DNA from: Flavobacterium sp. ZT3R18
GTDB taxonomy: Bacteria; Bacteroidota; Bacteroidia; Flavobacteriales; Flavobacteriaceae
Assembly: GCF_007097385.1 (NCBI RefSeq)
Contig: NZ_VJZS01000007.1
Location: 1 to 64,000 of the forward strand
Direction: 5' to 3'
DNA: 64,000 nucleotides
In this document: one piece after another, positions 9,363 through 18,885 of the stretch
Layout of the letters: every line of letters begins with the position of its first letter
Numbering within the stretch: the first letter of the stretch is position 1
Made by a program: the position numbers and the translations under genes
Notes under the pieces: model-generated
Database searches by the model: none
Told to the model about the DNA's origin: nothing
Seen by the model: only the letters and a program-made list of their open reading frames with translations

Positions 9363-9698
9363 ATGAAAATGAAAGAGTCAATACAAATGAAATTAACTGA
9401 ATTTTTGACATTATGCAAAAGCCATAATGTTAAAAATATTTATGCTTTTGGTTCAGCTGTGACTGAGGATTTCAATGATGAATCTAGTGATATTGATTTA
9501 CTAATTGAAATTGATAACGAAGATCCAATCGAACGTGGAGAAAACTTGATGGATATTTGGGATAAGCTCGAAGAATTTTTTCAAAGAAAAGTTGATTTAT
9601 TGACTAATTCATCCATTAAAAATCCAATTCTTAGAAAAAATATAGACTCTACAAAAGTTTTACTTTATGACGGAAAAGAGCAAAAAGTATCTTTCTGA
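9363..9698 (+). CDS. mntA: MntA-type nucleotidyltransferase antitoxin
   Basis: 111-residue minimal nucleotidyltransferase with the GSx10DxD signature (G30-S31, D43, D45). In MntA/HepT modules this protein AMPylates the HEPN toxin and neutralises it. The last 32 bases overlap the start of the HEPN gene, the usual gene order and coupling for this module. The start at 9363 is preferred, but ATG at 9369 is possible. Confidence 0.85.
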   Translation: MKMKESIQMKLTEFLTLCKSHNVKNIYAFGSAVTEDFNDESSDIDLLIEIDNEDPIERGENLMDIWDKLEEFFQRKVDLLTNSSIKNPILRKNIDSTKVLLYDGKEQKVSF

Positions 9699-10008
9699 TG
9701 TGGTAATGGCGATAAACTTAATTCGCGAATTTACTATTGACATTACAGATTTTAATATTTATGATAAAGATAGAAAAACTCAAAGTGTTGTCGAAAGGCA
9801 ATTGGTAATTATTGGGGAGGCTTTAAATAAATTAAGACAGGTTGAATCTGAATCTGAAATTGTAATTGAAAATGACAAGCAAATTATTGGCTTCCGTAAT
9901 CGTTTAGTTCACGCTTACGACAGTATTGATAATTCCATAGTTTGGGCAATTATAAATCGTCATTTAGAAAATTTAAAAACTGAAATTAAAAAATTAGAAA
10001 ACTTATAA
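9667..10008 (+). CDS. hepT: HepT-type HEPN ribonuclease toxin (DUF86)
   Basis: 113 residues of the DUF86/HEPN family. The catalytic and modified motif Rx4HxY is intact: R77, H82, Y84 in RNRLVHAY. HepT toxins are RNases that cut tRNA or mRNA and are silenced when MntA adenylylates the Tyr of this motif. The start lies inside mntA by 32 bases. The pair sits alone between housekeeping genes, as is common for mobile toxin-antitoxin modules. Confidence 0.85.
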   Translation: MTEKSKKYLSDVVMAINLIREFTIDITDFNIYDKDRKTQSVVERQLVIIGEALNKLRQVESESEIVIENDKQIIGFRNRLVHAYDSIDNSIVWAIINRHLENLKTEIKKLENL

Positions 10009-10108
10009 TACTGCCTACGACCAATGGCAGTTACAACTGATTTTTTTTGAAATTGGCTTAATTTAATAAAGGTTTATTTATACGAGCTAAATAATCAAAA
10101 AGACCAAT

Positions 10109-11005
10109 ATGGATTTTAGACTAAAAGTGTTTTTCACTGTCGCTACACGATTGAGCTTTACCAAAGCCGCTGCTGAATTATTCATTACACAGCCCGCTAT
10201 TTCCAAGCATATTCAGGAATTGGAAGAAGAATACAAAATCAAACTTTTTGAAAGAAACGGTTCGAAAATTGCTCTGACCAATGCAGGGGAAGTGTTGTTG
10301 AAACATACCAAAAATATCTTTGAGATTTACAGGGAAATCGACTTTGATATGAGTACGTTTATCAATGAGCGCAAAGGTGTGCTGCGATTGGGAGCCAGTA
10401 CCACGATTTCCCAATATATCATTCCACCACTATTGGCTCGCTTTCATCAAAAACTGGAAGCTGTAAAAGTGAGCTTGCTTAACGGAAATACAGAGCAAAT
10501 TGAAAACGCTTTGTTAAACAAAGAAATTGAAATAGGAATTGTAGAAGGACAATCCAAAAATCAATCCATAAAATACACCCAATTCATTAAAGATGAGTTG
10601 GTTTTGGTTTGCAATCCCAATAATCCATTAGTTCGAAAAAAAGAAATTACTCCTTCCGATTTTAAATCTTTGAGATTTGTAATGCGGGAACAAGGCTCTG
10701 GAACACTTGAGGTTATTGAATATGCCTTAAAACCTTTCAATATCAAAATAGATCAATTACAGGTTGAAATGCAATTGGGTAGCACCGAAAGTATCAAATC
10801 GTATTTGATGAATTCGAATTGTGTTGCTTTTATTTCGATACATGCTATTGATAAGGAGTTGAAAAATAAAGAATTACAAATTATTGATGTAGATGATTTG
10901 ATAATTGAGCGTTATTTTTACATTATTACTTTACAAGGAAAATCGGATTCTCTTTCGGAATTATTTATAAAAAACATTTCGAGCTATTATAACCTAAAGT
11001 TATAG
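10109..11005 (+). CDS. LysR-type transcriptional regulator
   Basis: 298 residues. The N-terminal winged helix-turn-helix (about 1-60, FTKAAAELFITQPAISKHIQELE) is a textbook LysR DNA-binding domain, followed by the substrate-binding domain (about 90-290). It lies just upstream of the YeiH-like transporter on the same strand, which it may regulate; LysR-YeiH pairs (e.g. yeiE-yeiH, CysB-like regulation) are common. Confidence 0.9.
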   Translation: MDFRLKVFFTVATRLSFTKAAAELFITQPAISKHIQELEEEYKIKLFERNGSKIALTNAGEVLLKHTKNIFEIYREIDFDMSTFINERKGVLRLGASTTISQYIIPPLLARFHQKLEAVKVSLLNGNTEQIENALLNKEIEIGIVEGQSKNQSIKYTQFIKDELVLVCNPNNPLVRKKEITPSDFKSLRFVMREQGSGTLEVIEYALKPFNIKIDQLQVEMQLGSTESIKSYLMNSNCVAFISIHAIDKELKNKELQIIDVDDLIIERYFYIITLQGKSDSLSELFIKNISSYYNLKL

Positions 11006-11077
11006 TGGATTATTTTTAACGATTGGTGGCGATAGGGTTTTATAGCGATCTTTGTGGTGTTAAAAAGAACAAAACAA

Positions 11078-12043
11078 ATGAAAACCAATAGTGTTAATAC
11101 CTTAATTTTTCCTAAAATCAATACTACAGTACAACAAATTATTTTTGTTTTGCTGTTGCTTCTTTGTTTATTCCCTGTCATTTCGTCTCCTATAGCCTTG
11201 TTATTGGGTTTGATTGTAGCCAATCTTTCTGGACATCCTTTTTTGCATTTGAACCATAAAGCGACTAACATATTACTACAAGTTTCGGTGGTAGGATTGG
11301 GGTTTGGAATGAATGTGCATAGTGCGGTAGCGGCGGGTAAGGAAGGTTTTCTTTTTACAATTGGTTCCATTATAGCAACTATAGCTTTGGGAACTTTATT
11401 GGGAAAATGGTTTAACATTCAGAAAAAAACATCTCATCTTATTTCTTGCGGAACGGCTATTTGTGGTGGAAGCGCTATTGCCGCTATTGCTCCCGTAATC
11501 CAATCTAATGAGAAGCAAACTTCGGTAGCTTTGGGTGTAATTTTTATACTGAATTCGATTGCATTGTTTGTGTTTCCTGCCGTTGGGCATTGGTTGAATA
11601 TGTCTCAAAATGATTTTGGTTTGTGGTGTGCCATTGCCATTCACGATACGAGTTCTGTAGTTGGAGCGGCCAATAAGTATGGAGCGGAAGCTTTGCAGGT
11701 AGCGACAACGGTAAAATTGGCAAGAGCTTTGTGGATTATCCCTGTGGCTTTGATTACTGCAGTTGCTTTTAAAAATAAAACCAGCAAACTGAAGATTCCA
11801 TATTTTATTGGATTGTTCATTTTGGCAATGGTTTGCAATACTTATTTTTCTCCTGTTGCGAGTGTAGCTCCGCATTTGGTTTCCATTGCGAAAACAGGGT
11901 TAACTGTTACTTTATTTTTGATAGGAGCAGGGTTGAATCGCTCTGTTTTGAAATCGGTGGGATTGTTGCCTTTATTGCAAGGTGTGTTGCTTTGGGGGTT
12001 TATTGCAGTAGGAACTTTAATCTCAATTCTTTATTTCAATTAA
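11078..12043 (+). CDS. YeiH family putative sulfate exporter
   Basis: 321 residues of the UPF0324/YeiH membrane family, with about ten hydrophobic segments. Conserved blocks include HLISCGTAICGGSAIAAIAP, AIHDTSSVVGAA and a final LFLIGAGLNRS. The family is annotated as putative sulfate or sulfite-related exporters, with little direct evidence. A GTG at 11054 would extend the frame by eight residues; the ATG at 11078 (MKTNSV) is preferred. Its 3' end overlaps the convergent DUF1275 gene by 8 bases. Confidence 0.8.
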   Translation: MKTNSVNTLIFPKINTTVQQIIFVLLLLLCLFPVISSPIALLLGLIVANLSGHPFLHLNHKATNILLQVSVVGLGFGMNVHSAVAAGKEGFLFTIGSIIATIALGTLLGKWFNIQKKTSHLISCGTAICGGSAIAAIAPVIQSNEKQTSVALGVIFILNSIALFVFPAVGHWLNMSQNDFGLWCAIAIHDTSSVVGAANKYGAEALQVATTVKLARALWIIPVALITAVAFKNKTSKLKIPYFIGLFILAMVCNTYFSPVASVAPHLVSIAKTGLTVTLFLIGAGLNRSVLKSVGLLPLLQGVLLWGFIAVGTLISILYFN

Positions 12044-12770
12044 AATTAATTTTTTTTCGTTTAATCGTAATGAAATTCAATAGAATGTAATCATAATAAA
12101 GTGCGATAAAGAGAAAAACAGCTGCAATAAATAGCGTTTTAAGCGCTAGAAAACCGTAGATAAATCCGCCCATAAAACAACCCAGAAAGAAGAATGAAAT
12201 AATGGATAATCTTAAATAAATACTGGTTTTTAAGGATTTTCGTTCCTCTGGTTTTTTATAGAAAAATAATTGTGATAATTCAATTCCCAAATCGGTAAAG
12301 AGTCCTGTTAAGTGTGTAGTTCTGACTGTAGACTGAGAGATTTTGGTTACCAATGAATTTTGAATACCCATGGCAAAAAGAAGGCCAAAGGCTATCCATT
12401 TTTTGTCAAATAAATAAAAATCAGTTTGCATGCCAAAAAGACCCAAAGAGACTAAAATAACTATTTCGATTGTTATTGGTGCTACATGGAAAAGGTCTTG
12501 ATTTTTTTTTGAAACTACTTCAGCCAAAAAATTAGAGGTAAAAGACCCCGCCAAAAAGAACAAAGTATATATTAGAAATACAATGGCAGCTTGATAATTG
12601 TGTTTGGTTACTTCTTCGGCAAAAAAGGCAAAATGTCCTGTAACATTTGTAGTCAATGTTTTTACAGACAAAACTCCCGTTATATTTACAATTCCAGCTA
12701 CAAATGACAATAATGCTGCAAGACGTAAATTGTGTTTTGAAGTCCTATTTTTGCCTTGATGTCTAAACAT
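12036..12770 (-). CDS. DUF1275 (YoaK) family membrane protein
   Basis: 244 residues with about six membrane helices. The features LAALLSFVAGIVNITGVLSV, TTNVTGHFA and QNSLVTKISQSTVRTTHLTGLFTDLG identify the DUF1275/YoaK family. The function is unknown. The gene converges with the YeiH-like gene and their coding ends overlap. Confidence 0.8.
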   Translation of the reverse strand: MFRHQGKNRTSKHNLRLAALLSFVAGIVNITGVLSVKTLTTNVTGHFAFFAEEVTKHNYQAAIVFLIYTLFFLAGSFTSNFLAEVVSKKNQDLFHVAPITIEIVILVSLGLFGMQTDFYLFDKKWIAFGLLFAMGIQNSLVTKISQSTVRTTHLTGLFTDLGIELSQLFFYKKPEERKSLKTSIYLRLSIISFFFLGCFMGGFIYGFLALKTLFIAAVFLFIALYYDYILLNFITIKRKKINFN

Positions 12771-12811
12771 TTTAATTTAATTTCGTTGAATTAACATAAA
12801 TTTAAACCTGA

Positions 12812-12845
12812 TTTGCTTGAATTATCTTTAAAAAAAATACTTTTG
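12812..12845 (+). promoter_or_regulatory. Bacteroidetes-type promoter upstream of the S1/P1-like hydrolase gene
   Basis: A TTTGCTTG region (12812-12819) supplies a -33 TTG, and TACTTTTG at 12838-12845 matches the -7 consensus TAnnTTTG at 18-base spacing. The start codon lies 22 bases downstream. Confidence 0.55.
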
Positions 12846-12866
12846 TAGTTCAATTAAATAAATATA

Positions 12867-13871
12867 ATGAAAAATTTTAAATTAAAACAGTCAGTTCTTA
12901 CTTTTTCTGTCATTGGTATTGCTTTTATTAGTTTGTCTTGGGGTGTTTTTGGCCACGAACATATTAATAATGCGGCAGTTATGGCATTGCCGAAGCCTTT
13001 ACAAACTTTTTTTTATAATCATCTTGATTTTATAACCCAAGAATCAACGGTTCCTGATTTGCGTAAATACACCTTGCGTGATAAAGCGGAAAATCCCCGT
13101 CATTTTATGGACATGGAGAATTTTGGTGCTGCAGATTCTATTCCGCTTCCATTTGAGGAGGTTAAGAAAAAGTACGATGAGAAATTTTTATCCAATAACG
13201 GAATTCTACCTTGGTACATACAGGAAACAATGACCAAGTTGACGAAAGCTTTCAAGGATAAAAGGAAAACTGAAATTTTGTTTCTAGCGGCTGATTTGGC
13301 GCATTACATTGGCGATGCGCATATGCCTTTGCATACTTCGGCTAATCACGATGGACAATTGACTAATCAAAAAGGAATTCATTCTTTGTGGGAATCACGT
13401 TTACCTGAAATGTTTGGTAAAAATTATAATTTCTATACTGGGGAAGCCAAGTATGTAGATAATGTGGAAAAAGCGACTTGGGATATGATAAAAGATACCC
13501 ACAGTCTTGTTGAGCCTCTTTTGTTGGTTGATAGAAATCTTCGAGGAACTTTTACTGCAGAGACCATGTATGACAAAGATGAGAAAGGAAATATCGCTAA
13601 AAATAAGTTTAATGATTTGATCTATTCCAAAGAATATGCATCGAAATTTCACGAAGCTTTGAATGGCATGGTAGAGAATCAGATGCGTAAAGCAATTGTT
13701 GTGACAACCAATTTTTGGTACACGGCTTGGGTAAATGCAGGGAAACCAAATTTGGATGATTTAGACTCAAAAGAATTGACCAATCGCAATAAAAAGAATT
13801 TGAAAAATGATTTGAAACTTTGGAAGCAAGGAAAGCTTTTTGGTTTGGAAAGTGAGAATGATTTTAATTAA
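12867..13871 (+). CDS. Zinc-dependent S1/P1 nuclease / phospholipase C-like secreted hydrolase
   Basis: 334 residues. After a signal peptide the mature protein probably begins at or near W25 in SWGVFGHEHIN, as in S1/P1 nucleases and zinc phospholipases C where the N-terminal Trp is a zinc ligand. Further candidate ligands are H30 or H32, D64, H79, H146 and D150 (LAHYIGDAHMPLH) and H156. The HxxxD-type GDAHMPLH block is characteristic of the fold. Which phosphodiester or phospholipid it cuts cannot be told. It is a single-gene unit ending before a shared terminator. Confidence 0.75.
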   Translation: MKNFKLKQSVLTFSVIGIAFISLSWGVFGHEHINNAAVMALPKPLQTFFYNHLDFITQESTVPDLRKYTLRDKAENPRHFMDMENFGAADSIPLPFEEVKKKYDEKFLSNNGILPWYIQETMTKLTKAFKDKRKTEILFLAADLAHYIGDAHMPLHTSANHDGQLTNQKGIHSLWESRLPEMFGKNYNFYTGEAKYVDNVEKATWDMIKDTHSLVEPLLLVDRNLRGTFTAETMYDKDEKGNIAKNKFNDLIYSKEYASKFHEALNGMVENQMRKAIVVTTNFWYTAWVNAGKPNLDDLDSKELTNRNKKNLKNDLKLWKQGKLFGLESENDFN

Positions 13872-14002
13872 GGAAATATAATATTGACTCAGATTTCACA
13901 AATTATCACAGATTAATTAGAATAAGTTAAGTTCGTTAATTAGCTATTGTTAAGGTTTTGAATCTGGCTAAACATATTTCTAATTGTGAATTTTTAAGAT
14001 AA

Positions 14003-14036
14003 AAAAGGCCTGTAAATTTAGTTTTACAGGCCTTTT
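14003..14036. terminator. Bidirectional intrinsic terminator
   Basis: A perfect 14-bp stem AAAAGGCCTGTAAA (14003-14016) with TTTACAGGCCTTTT (14023-14036) and a 6-base loop, with A's on the left and T's on the right. It lies between converging genes and fits termination in both directions. Confidence 0.9.
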
Positions 14037-14060
14037 CCGTTGTTGTAATTTTATAAAGTT

Positions 14061-16160
14061 TTACTTCAATCGTTGGTATTTCTTCTTCTTCAATATATCC
14101 GAAGCTGTTTGGTAATACGATATTGTTTCGTTGACAAGATCAGTTCTTTCTTTACTCAACGGAACTTGGTCGTAATAGATTTGGAATTCAGGTGCTACTT
14201 TTTGATCTGGTTTTAAAGTCAATTGAAACTGTTTTACGGCTTGTTTTGGAGAAATAATCGTTAGAACATTATCTTTTATTAATCCCAAATCCTGATAAGT
14301 TGCGATTAATGCCCTTGGTTTATAATCGGATTTCAAAACATCTTGTCCGTAAAATTTACTTTGGTAATTGAAATGCAACAAACCAAAGAGCGTTGGCATA
14401 ATGTCTATTTGCGACATTACATTCGGATATTTTTGAGGCTGAATAAAGCCCGGACTATAAATCATGGCTGGAATTCTATATTTATCTACGGGAAGTTCTG
14501 TTTTACCAGCACTCGAAGCACAATGGTCGGCAAGAATTACAAATACGGTATTTTTGTACCAAGGTTGTTTGCTAGCCATTTCAAAGAATTTCTTCAAAGC
14601 ATAATCAGTATATTTTACACCACCGTCACGAGATTTGGCATCGCCAGGAATATCAATTTTGTTGTTCGGATACGTAAAAGGGCGATGGTTACTCACAGTC
14701 ATCCAATGATTAAAGAAGGGTTTGCCTGTCTTGGCTTCGGTATTCATAACCTTTATCGCTTTATTGGCCATGTCTTCGTCACAAACGCCCCAAATATTGG
14801 CAAACGTAACTTCTTCTGGAGCAAATGATTTTTTATCGACAATACCATAGCCATTCCCTATGAAAAAGTCTTCCATATTATCAAAAAAGGCATCTCCACC
14901 ATAAAGAAACTTCACATTGTACCCTTTTTGTTTAAAAATTGATCCTGTAGAAAATTTGTCTTTATTGTCTTTTCGTTTTACTACACTTTCTCCAGCAGTA
15001 GGAGGAAAACAAAGGGTTACAGCTTCGAGACCACGAACGGTTCTATTGCCAACAGCATACAAATTGGTAAACAACAAACTTTTTTGAGCAAGATCGTCAA
15101 GGAAAGGAGTGATGTTTTGATCGTTGCCATACGCTTTCATAAAATCGGCACTGTAACTTTCAATGGTAATTAAAACCACATTTTTAGGAGTTTCAGCAGT
15201 GTCACTTTTGATTTGTCTTAAAGTTGATACGCCAGAAATAGAAGGGATTTGTTTCCCTAATAATGCAAAAGCTTCTTTTTCGGGTAGCGTTTTATAAAAT
15301 TTGAAATAATCTAATTCACTGTTCATAAAGGCCAGATAGAAACGATATATTCCGTTGGCTTGCAATTCATTGGCAAAAACATTTTGTGAGTTTTCTTTTT
15401 TGGCTAAAAAAGGAATTGCCAATACCGAAATACCAAATAAAGTCAAATAAATACCCGATAGTTTTAATTTATTGGTAAAGGTTGGAATCGCATCAATATA
15501 GTTTCTGGTTCTTTTGACAATAAAATAAGTGACAATCCCAGCGATTAGAAACAATCCCGAAAACAAAGGAATTACGGGGTAGGATTCCATAATATTTCCG
15601 ATTACTTCATTGGTGTAAACCAAATAATTCACCGCTATGAAATTGTATTTAACGCCAAATTCATTCCAGAAGAAATATTCGCTAATTCCGTTTTGAAGGA
15701 TCAATACAACATATAGAAACATCACAAAAGTGAACAACCAAAATCTGATTTGGCTTCTGTATTTTGGCAAAAATAACAATAAACCAAAAAGCAAAGTTTT
15801 GATACCAACGAAAATCATTCCTATTTTTGGTAAGGCTCCACCGTATTCATTTAGAATGGTTTTGCCAGATGCTATATAAAGTAATAGTGCCACTAACAGC
15901 CCAAAAATGATGTAGCCATAGGGTTTGTAGTATTTTGAGTTGGATATAAAAATAAGGTACAGCCATAAGAATCCAGTGGCTATCACAAATACAAATGCGT
16001 CCGAAACTAATCCCATTAGAAAAATTTTCATTGTATCAATAAAAACAAAAGAAGTCTGTGTTATGGGATGAAATACCAAAACTATTCGCAAAACGAAACT
16101 TACAATGATGTAGAACAGAGCTAGGTTATAAAAAGGAGAAAACTTTTTTAGAAGATTCAT
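14061..16160 (-). CDS. LTA synthase family membrane sulfatase/phosphotransferase
   Basis: 699 residues from the ATG at 16160 (MNLLKKFSPF). The open frame extends to 16220, but a TAnnTTTG box lies in that extension. About five N-terminal membrane helices (1-250) are followed by an extracytoplasmic alkaline-phosphatase-fold sulfatase domain: VVLITIESYSADFMKAYG, a nucleophile candidate Thr in GNRTVRGLEA, and FVILADHCASSAG. In Gram-negatives such LtaS-like proteins transfer phosphoglycerol or phosphoethanolamine to envelope glycans or lipids. The acceptor here is unknown. Confidence 0.85.
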   Translation of the reverse strand: MNLLKKFSPFYNLALFYIIVSFVLRIVLVFHPITQTSFVFIDTMKIFLMGLVSDAFVFVIATGFLWLYLIFISNSKYYKPYGYIIFGLLVALLLYIASGKTILNEYGGALPKIGMIFVGIKTLLFGLLLFLPKYRSQIRFWLFTFVMFLYVVLILQNGISEYFFWNEFGVKYNFIAVNYLVYTNEVIGNIMESYPVIPLFSGLFLIAGIVTYFIVKRTRNYIDAIPTFTNKLKLSGIYLTLFGISVLAIPFLAKKENSQNVFANELQANGIYRFYLAFMNSELDYFKFYKTLPEKEAFALLGKQIPSISGVSTLRQIKSDTAETPKNVVLITIESYSADFMKAYGNDQNITPFLDDLAQKSLLFTNLYAVGNRTVRGLEAVTLCFPPTAGESVVKRKDNKDKFSTGSIFKQKGYNVKFLYGGDAFFDNMEDFFIGNGYGIVDKKSFAPEEVTFANIWGVCDEDMANKAIKVMNTEAKTGKPFFNHWMTVSNHRPFTYPNNKIDIPGDAKSRDGGVKYTDYALKKFFEMASKQPWYKNTVFVILADHCASSAGKTELPVDKYRIPAMIYSPGFIQPQKYPNVMSQIDIMPTLFGLLHFNYQSKFYGQDVLKSDYKPRALIATYQDLGLIKDNVLTIISPKQAVKQFQLTLKPDQKVAPEFQIYYDQVPLSKERTDLVNETISYYQTASDILKKKKYQRLK

Positions 16161-16177
16161 AAAGTGTTGTTTTTTTG

Positions 16178-16185
16178 CAAAAATA
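16178..16185 (-). promoter_or_regulatory. Possible -7 box for the LTA synthase-like gene
   Basis: On the minus strand this reads TATTTTTG, a match to TAnnTTTG, 17 bases before the ATG at 16160. No good -33 element was found. Confidence 0.4.
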
Positions 16186-16661
16186 CATAAAATGAATCTA
16201 GAATGGTGTTTAAGTAACAACGATTTGATTCTTAAATTTGACTTAAGAAGTTTTTGTTATCGTACTATGAGCTATTATTTTGATTTAAGTTTGTAAAGTA
16301 TTTATGCTGACATTTGAAATTTGTAAAGGAATACAATCATTACGTTTAGGAGTAAAGGCTTAGAATCTGATTTAATATTTTTTAGTTTTAATTTACATTC
16401 CAATAAGTTGGGTTTCTAGTTTAAATAGTATCTATTGTTACTATTCAGCCTACACCAAATTAACGTAGGATTAAAAAAAAAACAGACACGAATTACACAA
16501 ATTTGCACAAATTGCATTGTGTTTTTTTTTGTGAAATTAGATTCAATTTTGATCCTGAATTCTTGTTAATTCGTGAATCCCGATAACCATCGGGACGTGT
16601 AAATTTTTTGTTAGGCCGAATAGTTACCATCTATTTAATGTTCAAATAATTATCTAATATT
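16186..16661. other. Divergent intergenic region with degenerate repeats
   Basis: About 480 bases without a gene. It holds tandem-like ACGAATTACACAAATTTGCA units near 16490 that are answered in inverse by TTAATTCGTGAAT near 16566, and the palindrome described separately at 16578. The A/T runs give no convincing promoter directly before the PAP2 gene. Confidence 0.5.
16578..16595. repeat. TCCCGAT...ATCGGGA palindrome, copy 1
   Basis: TCCCGATAACCATCGGGA has perfect 7-bp arms around AACC. The same arms occur at 24052-24069 with a different centre. This is a small interspersed palindrome of a kind frequent in Flavobacteria. Confidence 0.7.
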
Positions 16662-17432
16662 ATGTTGCAAAAAAGTATAAAAAAAACAAAAACTATATTT
16701 TTCTTTTTAATAATTCCACTTATACTATTTGGTCATGAAAACAATATAAATGATAGTATAAAAAAAAGTAATAGTAATTTAAAATATAGTCCAAAACAAT
16801 TAATAATTCCTGCTGCATTAATTACGTATAGTATTATTGCGATTGAAAGTGATTATCTGAAATATATAAACTCCGAAATTAAAGACGAAATAAATGAAAG
16901 CATTGATGAAAAGTTTACAGTAGATGATTTTTCACAATATGCACCAGCATTGGCAGTTTATGGGTTAAATAATATTGGGATAAAAGGTAAAAATGATTTA
17001 AAAGATAGAACTATAATTCTAGGAACTTCATTTCTAATAATGTCTGGTTTAGTACTTAGTTTAAAATCAATAACCAAAATAGAGAGACCTGACGGAAGCT
17101 CAAATAACTCTTTTCCATCAGGACATACAGCAACTGCATTTGCAGGAGCAGAATTTTTGTGGCAAGAATATAAGGATGTTAGTATTTGGTATGGAATTTC
17201 GGGTTATGTAGTAGCAACTGGAACAGGTTTTTTTAGAATTTATAATGATCGACATTGGTTTACTGATGTGGTTATGGGAGCTGGAATTGGGATTTTAAGT
17301 ACTAAAATAGCCTATTGGATTTTTCCTTCTGTTGAGAGTAAAATTTTTAAATCAAAGAAAAATTCGACTATGGTAACCCCTTTTTATAATGGAAAACAAA
17401 TGGGATTAGGTTTAATTTTAAACCTAAAATAA
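16662..17432 (+). CDS. PAP2 superfamily phosphatase
   Basis: 256 residues with an N-terminal signal-like helix. The three phosphatase motifs are intact: K..ERP (K139 or K135 to R142-P143), SFPSGH (150-155) and R192 to H198 to D202 in RIYNDRHWFTD. PAP2 enzymes dephosphorylate lipids such as undecaprenyl pyrophosphate or phosphatidic acid in the periplasm or inner membrane. It heads a tight plus-strand run (9 bases to the next gene) that includes a two-component system. Confidence 0.85.
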   Translation: MLQKSIKKTKTIFFFLIIPLILFGHENNINDSIKKSNSNLKYSPKQLIIPAALITYSIIAIESDYLKYINSEIKDEINESIDEKFTVDDFSQYAPALAVYGLNNIGIKGKNDLKDRTIILGTSFLIMSGLVLSLKSITKIERPDGSSNNSFPSGHTATAFAGAEFLWQEYKDVSIWYGISGYVVATGTGFFRIYNDRHWFTDVVMGAGIGILSTKIAYWIFPSVESKIFKSKKNSTMVTPFYNGKQMGLGLILNLK

Positions 17433-17441
17433 GTATACTAA

Positions 17442-18206
17442 ATGAAAAAATCACCCGAAATAAATGTTTTTTATTGGGCTTTAATTATAAGTGCAAATAC
17501 AATGGGGGAAACGGCTGGCGACCTAATTTCCCAAACATTTAATTTAGGCTACGGAGGTGGAACTATTGCTTTAATTTCAATATTCATGCTAGCTTTAATT
17601 TTTGCACTATTTTCAAAAAATCAACCTGTTTTTTTGTACTGGATAGTTATAACTTTGGCAAGTACAACGGGAACAACAATTTCGGACTATATTACAAGAA
17701 CTTTAAGTTTAGGATATATACATGGAACAATCGTTCTTGTTTTTTTACTCGCATTAACTTTTGTAATTTGGCGTTTATTTTCTAAATCAAGTTTAATACA
17801 GAATGGTTTCAGTAAAGCAACCGAATTTCTATATTGGATTGCATTTCTAACTTCAAGTATATTAGGAACTGCATTTGGGGATTTATTAGCTCATGAAACT
17901 TCGCTTGGTTTTGGTGGAGGAACAGTATTATTATTTATTTTATTATTAATTACAGTACTGATAGCGTTTTTCACTAAAATATCAAGAGAAATTTGTTATT
18001 GGTCAGCCATTATTTTAACACATCCAATTGGTGCGACAATTGGAGATTATTTAACAAAACATGAAGGATTAAATTTAGGAAATAGTAATGCAAGTTTAGT
18101 TTTGGTTCTTGTTTTTTTAATTGTGATAATAACAGGTAAATTAATGATAATTAAAAAAAAGCACTTACTAACAAGTAAAAGACTATCATCATTTTTAACA
18201 CAATAA
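17442..18206 (+). CDS. Four-repeat membrane protein (COG4705-like)
   Basis: 254 residues made of four internal repeats, each about 60 residues and two membrane helices: GETAGDLISQTFNLGYGGGT, GTTISDYITRTLSLGYIHGT, GTAFGDLLAHETSLGFGGGT and GATIGDYLTKHEGLNLGNSN. Each repeat has a W at the helix start, a G-T-x-x-x-D signature and a glycine-rich turn. This fits the uncharacterised COG4705 membrane proteins. The gene lies 6 bases before the response regulator, so its product may be sensed or regulated with it. The conserved Asp in each repeat suggests ion or substrate handling, which is inference. Confidence 0.7.
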   Translation: MKKSPEINVFYWALIISANTMGETAGDLISQTFNLGYGGGTIALISIFMLALIFALFSKNQPVFLYWIVITLASTTGTTISDYITRTLSLGYIHGTIVLVFLLALTFVIWRLFSKSSLIQNGFSKATEFLYWIAFLTSSILGTAFGDLLAHETSLGFGGGTVLLFILLLITVLIAFFTKISREICYWSAIILTHPIGATIGDYLTKHEGLNLGNSNASLVLVLVFLIVIITGKLMIIKKKHLLTSKRLSSFLTQ

Positions 18207-18212
18207 ATCAAA

Positions 18213-18881
18213 ATGAAAATTCTAATTGTTGAAGACGAAATAGGAATTACCAATTTTCTAAAACAAGGCTTAGAAGAGGAAGGGCATGAAGTAGTGGTTG
18301 CCTATGACGGAAAATCGGGACTTGAAATAGCATTAAAACAACAAGTGGATATTATCCTTTTGGATTGGATTATGCCTCAAATGCTAGGGATTGATGTTTG
18401 TAAAGAAATCAGAAAAGTAGATTCGAAAACGCCTATTTTATTTTTGACGGCCAAAGACACTATTCAGGAAACTATTGAAGGTTTGAAGGCTGGTGCCAAT
18501 GATTACATCAAGAAACCCTTCAGTTTTGATGAATTGGTAGAGCGTATTAAAATCCATTTTCGCAACGAAAACAGAGATGATATTCTAACTCTCGGGAATA
18601 TTAAAATTATTCCGTCCAAACATCAAGTTTTATCCATGAATCAAGAAGTTTCGCTTACACAAAGAGAGTATGAGCTGCTTCTTTATTTGATGAAAAATAA
18701 AGGAAAAGTGTGTACTCGCAACCAGATTATCAATGATGTTTGGGATATTCATTTTGAATATGACACAGGTGTAATTGATGTTTTTATGAATGCCATTCGG
18801 AAGAAACTTAACCTTAACAAGGAGGAGGATCTCATAAAAACCATTCGAGGTGTTGGATATATTGCAAATGATATAAATTAA
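18213..18881 (+). CDS. OmpR/PhoB-family response regulator
   Basis: 222 residues. Receiver domain with acidic pocket E7-D8 and phospho-acceptor D51 (ILLDWIMP), the switch Thr and Lys in LFLTAKD and KKPF, then a winged-helix DNA-binding domain (about 125-220, LTQREYELLLYLMKNKG and IRGVGYI). It is 4 bases upstream of the histidine kinase and forms a cognate pair with it. Confidence 0.92.
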   Translation: MKILIVEDEIGITNFLKQGLEEEGHEVVVAYDGKSGLEIALKQQVDIILLDWIMPQMLGIDVCKEIRKVDSKTPILFLTAKDTIQETIEGLKAGANDYIKKPFSFDELVERIKIHFRNENRDDILTLGNIKIIPSKHQVLSMNQEVSLTQREYELLLYLMKNKGKVCTRNQIINDVWDIHFEYDTGVIDVFMNAIRKKLNLNKEEDLIKTIRGVGYIANDIN

Positions 18882-18885
18882 TTAT

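Noticed and set aside
11396..11875. Long minus-strand ORF opposite the YeiH gene
   Set aside because: It lies wholly within the YeiH coding region on the other strand, has a composition typical of a shadow frame and no recognisable motif.
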